Below the pieces are notes generated by a model. That model was given only the letters and a program-made list of their open reading frames with translations, did not search any database and was not told the DNA's origin. The position numbers and the translations under genes are program-made. This document shows positions 1-4,674 of a stretch of 5,142 nucleotides of DNA, piece by piece. The DNA lies in assembly GCA_005800865.1 (NCBI GenBank), contig SYEI01000368.1, positions 1-5,142 on the forward strand, given 5' to 3'. This stretch comes from Bacteroidota bacterium. GTDB taxonomy: Bacteria > Bacteroidota > Bacteroidia > B-17B0 > Aurantibacillaceae. Each line of letters opens with the position of its first letter. The stretch's first letter is position 1.

Positions 1-33
1 AATACTACTAAATTAAAAAAAGTCAGCAAATTT

Positions 34-204
34 GGGGCTGTCCGCACAAGCCCACGCATTAGGGCTATCAAGGTCAAGTTGCATTTTGCAAAAATAATCT
101 CCACACTTCATGCGGCATAAATTAAGGTATTAATTTATTTATTTTGCCGCATTCAGGTAGTATTTTTTTCGCAAAAACCTTGACAGCCCTAGCAAAACAG
201 CCCC
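34..204. repeat. Nested imperfect palindrome, about 170 bp
   Basis: Successive blocks pair in nested order around a centre near 127. GGGGCTGT (34-41) pairs with ACAGCCCC (197-204). AGGGCTATCAAGGT (61-74) pairs with ACCTTGACAGCCCT (177-190) with one G-T mismatch. The TTTTGCAAAAAT region (84-95) pairs roughly with the ATTTTTTTCGCAAAA stretch (162-176). ATGCGGCA (110-117) pairs with TGCCGCAT (145-152), and AAATTAA (119-125) pairs with TTAATTT (130-136) across the loop GGTA. Unpaired bulges lie mainly on the left arm, such as 42-60. It could be a non-autonomous mobile element, a structured RNA or leader, or a protein or recombinase binding site. The pairing is visible directly; the function is not known. 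Confidence 0.7.
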
Positions 205-302
205 CTTTATTCGGCTTTCTTTTTTATTTTTTTCGGTTTTTATTTTTTCTTTTCAAAAATATTAGGCAAGCGCAGCGCAGCATAATTTTTAAATCCATAG
301 TT

Positions 303-725
303 ATGCTCAAATCAAAAATCAAAACCCACAAATCAGGTGCAATTTACAAGCAACCTCACTTTTTTATTTTAAACAAAGGTTTAAATTCTGGCAAGCCGTT
401 CAGGCATTATGTATGCAATTCGTTTGTTTTTCTTGCAGATAGTAAAGATGAAAGGGATTATTATTACTTCATGCTCCTGGGCATTTGGGAGCTTCGTTTG
501 TTGCGCCCTTATCTCAAAGGTTCAGTAATTGAGTATGTGCGCTTAGGTGATGTAATAGATGTGTTAGATGAAACATTAAATACAGTTAATACTGGTAATC
601 GTTCTTTTGCAGATGTGCAAAATTCACTTGAGCAAATTGATGCGCTCCAAACAAATTTGCAATTGCAGTTATCTCAATTAATGCAACTACGCAAAGCGTT
701 ATTTCATAAATATTTAAGGCGTTAA
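303..725 (+). CDS. DUF6943-like protein of unknown function, 140 aa
   Basis: I recognise the residue 18-32 signature PHFFILNKGLNSGKP, the aromatic stretch at 52-58 (DYYYFML) and LKGSVIEYVRLGDV (71-84). From memory these match a Bacteroidetes family annotated DUF6943, which has no known function. The last 40 residues are predicted helical or coiled coil (EQIDALQTNLQLQLSQLMQLRKAL) and end in a basic KYLRR tail. No signal peptide or catalytic motif is visible, so it is probably cytoplasmic. The frame stays open upstream to an ATG at 144, but that extension overlaps the palindrome and a T-rich tract and reads as low-complexity FLFYFFRFLFFLF. The ATG at 303 places the family signature near the N-terminus, as I recall for homologues, so I chose it. 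The gene converges on the minus-strand operon and shares its terminator hairpin. Family assignment is moderately sure; function unknown. Confidence 0.75.
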   Translation: MLKSKIKTHKSGAIYKQPHFFILNKGLNSGKPFRHYVCNSFVFLADSKDERDYYYFMLLGIWELRLLRPYLKGSVIEYVRLGDVIDVLDETLNTVNTGNRSFADVQNSLEQIDALQTNLQLQLSQLMQLRKALFHKYLRR

Positions 726-732
726 ATAAAAA

Positions 733-762
733 AAGGTCGCTCCATATTTTAGGGGCGACCTT
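733..762 (-). terminator. Intrinsic terminator between convergent units
   Basis: The stem is AAGGTCGCTCC (733-743) with GGGGCGACCTT (752-762), giving 11 pairs including one G-T pair, around an 8-nt A/T loop. Read on the minus strand it is followed directly by a long U-tract (eight A's on the plus strand, 727-734, then TAAAT), a textbook rho-independent terminator for the operon ending at 785. In the plus direction the following TTCTT is a weaker tract, so it may also stop the gene ending at 725. Confidence 0.85.
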
Positions 763-784
763 CTTAAAGATTAAGTTGTTTAAT

Positions 785-1048
785 TTAACATCTTCCTGAA
801 TCAGCTTTGGTTAGCTTAGAATGTGTTTGTACACTGATTTTCGGTTGCTCACCATGCTTTTCGCTTGGGTCGATTAATACATCAATCCAATCTTCTTGAA
901 TTGCAGCGTAGCGTCCTGAATCAGCTTTGGTTAATTTTGAACCTGCTGCAATTGCATCAATCATTTCTCCTTTTGATTTGTCAAATGATTTTACTTTTAC
1001 TTCAAATTCAAAAGTAGAAGTAGTGTTTAATTTTTCGTTGTCTTGCAT
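785..1048 (-). CDS. Small protein with two SKLTKADSGR motifs, 87 aa
   Basis: I do not recognise this family by name. The peptide SKLTKADSGR occurs twice, at residues 37-46 and 77-86, exactly 40 residues apart, and the second copy ends the protein with only a Cys after it. Before the first copy is an alternating beta-like stretch (FEFEVKVKS) and an acidic-basic segment; before the second are WIDVLID and ISVQTHS. Apart from the motif the two 40-residue halves are not obviously alike. No signal peptide or membrane segment is visible. It is the last gene of a four-gene minus-strand operon, 26 nt after the 76-aa gene whose C-terminus carries the same motif, and is followed by a strong terminator. 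The leader before the ATG is A/T-rich with no Shine-Dalgarno site. The shared tag suggests a common binding, processing or export role with its neighbour, but that is inference. Confidence 0.75.
   Translation of the reverse strand: MQDNEKLNTTSTFEFEVKVKSFDKSKGEMIDAIAAGSKLTKADSGRYAAIQEDWIDVLIDPSEKHGEQPKISVQTHSKLTKADSGRC
794..933 (-). repeat. 20-bp exact direct repeat encoding the LTKADSG motif
   Basis: TCCTGAATCAGCTTTGGTTA is identical at 794-813 and 914-933, 120 bp apart and in the same reading frame. It underlies the two tag copies of the 87-aa protein. A third peptide copy in the neighbouring gene (about 1078-1107) differs at many third codon positions, so only these two are near-identical at the DNA level. 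Confidence 0.8.
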
Positions 1049-1074
1049 GACTTTAAATTTTAAAAGATTAATAA

Positions 1075-1305
1075 TTATTCTTTACCAGCATCCGCTTTCG
1101 TTAGCTTACTGCCTGCTCTTGATTGAATATGAATATTCAAATCAAAACCTTCTTCAGTTTCACACTCAACTTCGTTGAGTTCAACTGAAACCATCGTTAC
1201 CTTATCTGCTAACTCAGCAGGTGCTTTATAACGTGGGATTTTTTTTGCTTTTAAACGAATGAAAATATCGTTTTTTACTTCTTGATTTTCTAAATGATTT
1301 TCCAT
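1075..1305 (-). CDS. Small protein with C-terminal SKLTKADAGKE tag, 76 aa
   Basis: No known family recognised. The N-terminal half is charged (residues 1-35, with IRLKAKKIPRYKAPAELADKV). The middle is acidic with beta-like alternation (VTMVSVELNEVECETEEG, then FDLNIHIQS). The protein ends AGSKLTKADAGKE, residues 64-76, matching the motif of the downstream 87-aa protein. The layout of short body, beta-like strand and C-terminal tag is shared with that neighbour, which supports a common family or a common partner. The gene starts 19 nt after the stop of the membrane-protein gene and ends 26 nt before the next start, so co-transcription is likely. Probably cytoplasmic; no signal peptide or transmembrane helix seen. 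I am confident it is a real gene because the peptide motif is kept while the codons differ; its function is unknown. Confidence 0.75.
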   Translation of the reverse strand: MENHLENQEVKNDIFIRLKAKKIPRYKAPAELADKVTMVSVELNEVECETEEGFDLNIHIQSRAGSKLTKADAGKE

Positions 1306-1324
1306 TTCTAATTGTTTTAAATTG

Positions 1325-1615
1325 TTAGTTATTCCCTTTTTCTACTGCAGTTTGTGCTACCGCAGTCGCTACGCTTCCTGCTACTATTAAGTAACCACCT
1401 ATAGTTACTACTGCTGCAGGTATTGCTATTGGTGATGCCACCAATACGCCACCTGCTGCAACTAAACACAATCCGATGTTTCTTAACACACGAAAAAATT
1501 TCGGTGTTGGTGCTTGCATTCTTTCTATGATACTCATTTTTTTTGGTTTTGCTTTTTTAGCAGTGGTCTTGATTATTTTAATCTCGTCCATTACTTGATT
1601 AATACTTGATTTCAT
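1325..1615 (-). CDS. Small two-helix membrane protein, holin-like in layout, 96 aa
   Basis: Residues 1-44 are strongly basic (TTAKKAKPKK near 17-26), followed by two hydrophobic segments at about 45-62 (NIGLCLVAAGGVLVASP) and 67-88 (AAVVTIGGYLIVAGSVATAV), separated by a short Pro-containing turn. The Gly/Ala-rich SPIAIPAAVVTIGGYL pattern resembles small Bacteroidetes membrane proteins of unknown function that I recall in similar neighbourhoods. It should sit in the inner membrane with the basic tail in the cytoplasm. Its ATG shares one base with the upstream stop codon (TAATG at 1613-1617), implying translational coupling to the 249-aa protein and fixing the start; Met27 is a less likely alternative. 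The size and two helices would fit a holin or a membrane anchor, but nothing proves either, and no lysis enzyme or phage structural gene is seen here. Confidence 0.8.
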   Translation of the reverse strand: MKSSINQVMDEIKIIKTTAKKAKPKKMSIIERMQAPTPKFFRVLRNIGLCLVAAGGVLVASPIAIPAAVVTIGGYLIVAGSVATAVAQTAVEKGNN

Positions 1616-2364
1616 TAGATTACTTCAATAACTCTTAAAGCATTGTATGCTCCATTTTTTAAAGAGTATTGCAGCGCATTTACTAATTGAAAAAATTCAA
1701 TTTTCAACAAAAACACTTTTGCTCCTGTACCTGCCGGTACAGCAGTTGGTGTTAATGTAACTGTTGATGGAGTTGAATTGATCAGTAAATTTTGAACGTT
1801 TGTTAATTTAACATCAGTTATACCAGTGGCATAATTGATATTTGCATAACAACCCGTGATGCTAATGTGCGTTGCACCTGTTGGCCAAGCAACATCATTG
1901 ATTGGGGTTAACCCTGCGATTGTGATTACTCCAGTTGTTGTATTCACTGCATAAGGTTTAAATAAGATGCTGCTTAAAAGCGCATCCTTATTAAATTCAA
2001 AACCCTTTAACAATGCTTTTGCAGCTGGTAATGCCATTGCAACACCTGCATTACGAGAACCTCTCGCACTTGTAGTATCAAGGTTTTTAATTTTTGTCAT
2101 TAACTGAGTTACTCGCGATACAATTTTGCTATCAGAAGCATTCATTGCAATTGGTCGTAAAGAATCTCTTGTTAATTTTCCTGATGTTGCAGAAACACCA
2201 AACTCAGCACCGTTCTCACGAGTTCTGATAAATGCAGGGTCATTTGCTATTCTACTACCATCAAGGGTAGTTTTCATTTTAGCTAAATGCCCTTCTTTTG
2301 ATTTGTAAAAGGTAACATTATCCAATGTTCCTTTAATTTTAATTAAGCCAGTTTGCCTTGCCAT
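1615..2364 (-). CDS. Conserved Bacteroidetes protein of unknown function, 249 aa
   Basis: The N-terminal 56 residues carry a strong signature: GLIKIKGTLDNVTFYKSKEG at 6-25, then DGSRIANDPAFIRTRENGAEFG at 35-56. I recognise this as a family widespread in Bacteroidetes with no known function. Residues 57-125 look helical and basic (SGKLTRDSLRPIA; VTQLMTKIKNL). From about 130 to the end the sequence is Thr/Ser/Val-rich with alternating hydrophobics (TGVITIAGLTP, ATHISITGCYANI, TVTLTPTAVPAGTGAKVFLLKIEFF), which suggests a beta-sandwich of the immunoglobulin-like kind. No signal peptide is seen. It is the first gene of the operon and overlaps the next by one base (TAATG). The leader is A/T-rich without a Shine-Dalgarno site; the ATG at 2362-2364 is chosen because the family signature starts right after it. 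A structural or surface role is possible from the fold but unproven. Confidence 0.8.
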   Translation of the reverse strand: MARQTGLIKIKGTLDNVTFYKSKEGHLAKMKTTLDGSRIANDPAFIRTRENGAEFGVSATSGKLTRDSLRPIAMNASDSKIVSRVTQLMTKIKNLDTTSARGSRNAGVAMALPAAKALLKGFEFNKDALLSSILFKPYAVNTTTGVITIAGLTPINDVAWPTGATHISITGCYANINYATGITDVKLTNVQNLLINSTPSTVTLTPTAVPAGTGAKVFLLKIEFFQLVNALQYSLKNGAYNALRVIEVI

Positions 2365-2406
2365 TTTATTGAATTTTTAATTGTTTTTAATAATTGTCTT
2401 ATTGAT

Positions 2407-2462
2407 TTTTTGCGCAAAAATCTTTTCGACTACTAAATTATTTCAATAAAATGCAGATTCAA
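2407..2462 (-). promoter_or_regulatory. Candidate promoter and palindromic operator of the minus operon
   Basis: Two one-mismatch versions of the Bacteroidetes -7 box (TAnnTTTG) lie upstream of the 249-aa gene on the minus strand. TAATTTAG (2440-2433) lies 19 nt from a TTG at 2462-2460. GATTTTTG (2422-2415) lies 21 nt from a TTG at 2446-2444. A perfect 14-bp palindrome, TTTTTGCGCAAAAA (2407-2420), overlaps the second box and its expected start point, so it could be a repressor site. Neither box is perfect, and in such AT-rich DNA chance matches are common. Confidence 0.35.
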
Positions 2463-2483
2463 TAAAGTCAGTTTCTCTTGCAC
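2461..2483 (-). repeat. Echo of the 249-aa gene's 5' end
   Basis: Plus strand 2461-2483 (AATAAAGTCAGTTTCTCTTG, then CAC) matches 2341-2364 (AATTAAGCCAGTTTGCCTTG, then CCAT), which encodes the first codons of the 249-aa protein, at about 18 of 22 positions with one gap. The similarity fades further into the gene. It may be the scar of a lost tandem paralogue or a chance match; the copy has a one-base gap at the start codon and a stop soon after in frame. Confidence 0.35.
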
Positions 2484-2737
2484 CGCTTGTGTTTGCTTTG
2501 CATAGCAAACCATCGTTTTATAATTAAAAAATTAGAAGTACATTTGGTAAACAGAAACAGTATATTTAAAGCATACTTAAAGTACCAGAGTGTATTAAAA
2601 ATGAAGAAACAGAATAACATAAATAACAAGTTAATTTTCTCTTACTTGTTACCTAATTGCACTTGTGTTAGTAAAATCTGTTGCTATTCTGTTGCCCAAA
2701 CTCTTGAAGGGCTTGATAAATCAAGGGGAAGAAATTT

Positions 2738-2752
2738 CTGTATCGGCAAATA
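2738..2752 (+). repeat. 15-bp direct repeat, left copy
   Basis: CTGTATCGGCAAATA here is identical to 4656-4670, with the ATPase gene and its promoter repeats between the copies. Such an exact match is not expected often by chance in 5 kb. It may mark the ends of an inserted segment or be a dispersed genomic motif. Confidence 0.6.
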
Positions 2753-2905
2753 GATATTTCAACTATACCCAACAAGTTTCCACTCATCATTTTAAACAAT
2801 ACCCGGCAATATATTTATTCGACGAATTAATAGCATTTTTACAGCATTAACTCCTTAGTTGAAAACTATTTTTGCGTTTAATGTTTAGTTTTTATTTATC
2901 TATAA

Positions 2906-2934
2906 ATCGGCAGCAAACGCAGTTTGCTGCCGAT
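2906..2934. terminator. Perfect 13-bp stem-loop of uncertain role
   Basis: ATCGGCAGCAAAC (2906-2918) pairs perfectly with GTTTGCTGCCGAT (2922-2934) around the loop GCA. The stem is GC-rich for this region. No clear U-tract follows on the plus strand (AATTTGAATT) and only a weak one on the minus strand (TTATAG). It could be a terminator for a lost or unseen upstream gene, an insulating hairpin ahead of the ATPase promoter, or a dispersed palindromic repeat. The structure is certain; the label is a guess. Confidence 0.4.
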
Positions 2935-3009
2935 AATTTGAATTAATAAGTTGATGAAAATATTTAATATTTCTAAACAATTATTTCTTCATTAATACCT
3001 AAACTTTCG

Positions 3010-3097
3010 TATTTTACCCTATTTTTGTGTAAAATTTAGCTGTATTTTACCCTAATTTTGTATAGTTTAATTGAATAATTTACCCTAATTTTGTATT
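3010..3097 (+). promoter_or_regulatory. Three 33-bp-phased promoter-like repeats before the ATPase gene
   Basis: A 22-bp block with core TTTACCCTAATTTTG repeats at 3010-3031, 3043-3064 and 3076-3097. The ACCC cores start at 3016, 3049 and 3082, so the period is exactly 33 bp, about three helical turns. Each block contains a perfect match to the Bacteroidetes -7 box TAnnTTTG (3020-3027, 3053-3060, 3086-3093). The last box ends 4 nt before the ATG, so transcription from it would give a leaderless or nearly leaderless mRNA. I see no well-spaced -33 TTG. The even spacing also fits cooperative binding of a regulator. Confidence 0.65.
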
Positions 3098-4468
3098 ATG
3101 TTTAAAAGAACGATATTGACTGAGCTCGAAAATTGGGCAAAAAAAAAGAATAGAAAACCACTAGTGATAAGAGGAGCAAGGCAAGTTGGAAAAACTACTG
3201 TTGTTAATCAATTTGCTCAAAATTTCGAACAATATATTTACTTAAACTTAGAAATCCCTTCAGATCGTAAACCTTTTGATGATTTTAAGGATATAGAAAC
3301 ACTTTTACAAGCGTTATTTTTTTTGAAAAACAAAGAGTATTCAAAAAGAAAAAAAACTCTGCTATTCATAGATGAGATTCAAGAAGTGCCAGAGGCATTT
3401 AATGTTTTACGTTTTTTCTATGAACAAATGCCTGAAATTCCTGTGATTGCAGCGGGATCTTTATTAGAAACTATATTTAATACGAAACTAAGTTTTCCTG
3501 TAGGTCGAGTTGAATTTTTAGTAGTACGACCTGTATCTTTCATTGAGTTTTTGGAAGCTATTGGAGAAACATCTGCATTAGAACAAATTAATAATATTCC
3601 ATTAAATTCATTTGCACATGAAAAATTGTTGACGCTATTTCATACATATGCGTTAATTGGAGGAATGCCCGAAATAATAAAAGAGTATGCGGAAACAAAA
3701 GATATTACCTCATTAACTACTTTATACGATTCATTAATTGCCTCTTATATTGATGATGTTGAAAAATACGCACACAGTAATACGCAAACACAAAGTATCA
3801 GACACGTCATAAAAACAAGTTATTTTGAAGCAGGAAAACGAATAAAGTTTCAAGGTTTTGGTAAATCGAGTTATGGATCAAAGGAAATGGGAGAAGCGTT
3901 AAGAACATTAGAAAAGGCTTTACTGCTAAGTTTAATTTATCCTACAACCAGCGCCAAATTGCCGATTATTCCTGAATTACAAAAATCTCCACGCTTACAA
4001 TTACTTGATACAGGATTGATGAATTATGCTGCTGGCATGCAAAAAGAAATAATTGGAACTACTGATTTAAATAATGTTTATCAAGGGACAATAATTGAAC
4101 ATTTAGTGGGCCAAGAATTATTGGCTTGTAATTTTAACGCCCTCAGCGCTTTAAATTTTTGGGTGAGAGAGAAAACATCATCAACAGCTGAAGTTGATTA
4201 TGTCATTACTAATGATGGTAAATTGATACCTATAGAGGTGAAATCTGGTAAAGAAGGAAAGCTAAAATCCTTACATTTATTTATGGATGAATCTCCAGGA
4301 AAAATTGCGATTCGTTTATATGCAGGAGAATTATTAGTTACAAAAGTCGTAACGCCAAATGGCAAAAATTATCACTTATTAAATTTACCTTACTATTTAG
4401 TTTCCCAATTGCCAAAATACGTCGATTGGTTAAATAAGGATTTATCGAAAATAAAAAGTAAAAAATAG
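3098..4468 (+). CDS. AAA ATPase with C-terminal DUF4143 domain, 456 aa
   Basis: The N-terminal half is a P-loop ATPase: Walker A GARQVGKT at residues 26-33, Walker B LLFIDE at 87-92, and a sensor-1-like VIAAGS at about 115-120, followed by RPVSFIEFLEA, typical of this family. The C-terminal half is the DUF4143 domain, with LLDTGLMNY near 301-309, an E in TIIEHLVGQEL near 333, and the PD-(D/E)xK-like pattern AEVDYVI then IPIEVKSGK near 363-384, where Asp, Glu and Lys would be the nuclease-type residues. The length is normal for the family and the gene looks intact. These proteins are common, patchily distributed single-gene ATPases in bacteria and archaea; their role is unproven, with DNA or defence functions often suggested. 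The start follows the third promoter repeat directly. No partner gene adjoins it on the same strand within 200 bp. The family call is firm; nuclease activity and biological role are inference. Confidence 0.95.
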   Translation: MFKRTILTELENWAKKKNRKPLVIRGARQVGKTTVVNQFAQNFEQYIYLNLEIPSDRKPFDDFKDIETLLQALFFLKNKEYSKRKKTLLFIDEIQEVPEAFNVLRFFYEQMPEIPVIAAGSLLETIFNTKLSFPVGRVEFLVVRPVSFIEFLEAIGETSALEQINNIPLNSFAHEKLLTLFHTYALIGGMPEIIKEYAETKDITSLTTLYDSLIASYIDDVEKYAHSNTQTQSIRHVIKTSYFEAGKRIKFQGFGKSSYGSKEMGEALRTLEKALLLSLIYPTTSAKLPIIPELQKSPRLQLLDTGLMNYAAGMQKEIIGTTDLNNVYQGTIIEHLVGQELLACNFNALSALNFWVREKTSSTAEVDYVITNDGKLIPIEVKSGKEGKLKSLHLFMDESPGKIAIRLYAGELLVTKVVTPNGKNYHLLNLPYYLVSQLPKYVDWLNKDLSKIKSKK

Positions 4469-4674
4469 AAAATTCAATTTAATTTTGAAGATAAAGCACC
4501 GAAAAACGTTTGGCATAATATTAATTATCAACAATACATTTTTTGCGTTATGAACAATTTTGAACTACGAATGACAATCTGGAAACTTATAAATCCTGTA
4601 ACTTCGAACTGTGACAGGCGACCTGCAGGTCAGCGAGAGAAGGACTTCCAACGTGCTGTATCGGCAAATAAGTC
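4469..4674. other. Intergenic spacer ending in a GC-richer structured segment
   Basis: The first part (4469-4594) is AT-rich with only weak symmetry (TTCAATTTAATTTTGAA near 4473), and no good terminator for the ATPase gene is visible. The last part, 4595-4670, has 40 G or C in 76 bases, far above the surroundings. It holds the pair CCTGT (4595-4599) with ACAGG (4614-4618) and a perfect 12-bp palindrome GACCTGCAGGTC (4620-4631), and ends in the 15-bp repeat. This compositional break suggests a dispersed repeat or an element end. Confidence 0.55.
4656..4670 (+). repeat. 15-bp direct repeat, right copy
   Basis: CTGTATCGGCAAATA, identical to 2738-2752, ends 4 nt before the start codon of the TPR gene. 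It lies at the end of the GC-richer segment, whereas the left copy lies in ordinary AT-rich DNA. Confidence 0.6.

Larger units (their letters stand above)
2365..3009. other. Intergenic region, about 650 bp, no convincing gene
   Basis: Short plus-strand frames cross 2478-2850 but give Cys-rich or unrecognisable peptides with no family signature; the one ending at 2850 (NRYFNYTQQVSTHHFKQYPA and onward) could at most be a gene remnant. Visible structures are the candidate promoter and palindrome at 2407-2462, a hairpin GTTTGCT-TTGCAT-AGCAAAC (2491-2510), a small palindrome CTTGAT-AA-ATCAAG (2712-2725), a 15-bp repeat at 2738-2752 and a strong stem-loop at 2906-2934. No tRNA or riboswitch was recognised. 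Confidence 0.6.

Noticed and set aside
927..1178. Plus-strand frame of 83 codons
   Set aside because: It lies antisense to the two tagged small genes, whose peptide motif shows selection on the minus strand; its own product has no recognisable feature.
785..1305. Small tagged proteins as RiPP precursor peptides
   Set aside because: A conserved C-terminal segment fits the idea loosely, but no modification enzyme, protease or exporter lies in the window, and the proteins have beta-like bodies rather than leader-type helices.
2161..2190. SGKLTRDSLR in the 249-aa protein as a fourth copy of the tag
   Set aside because: It shares only KLT and a few later residues, and a GKL-R-S-R pattern appears to be part of that family's own signature, so the likeness is probably chance.
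2126..2308. Plus-strand frame of 60 codons
   Set aside because: It is a shadow antisense to the conserved N-terminal signature of the 249-aa protein.
2478..2850. Two overlapping plus-strand frames in the intergenic region
   Set aside because: The products have unlikely composition, no family signature and no promoter; at most the second one is a remnant.
3010..3097. Possible CRISPR array from three repeats at a regular 33-bp period
   Set aside because: The repeats are 22 bp with only 11-bp AT-rich spacers, contain -7 boxes and end at a start codon; there are no cas genes.
4595..4670. Possible integron attC site after the ATPase gene
   Set aside because: The symmetry and position are suggestive, but I see no convincing RYYYAAC and GTTRRRY core pair, and the ATPase gene has its own promoter repeats, unlike typical cassettes.
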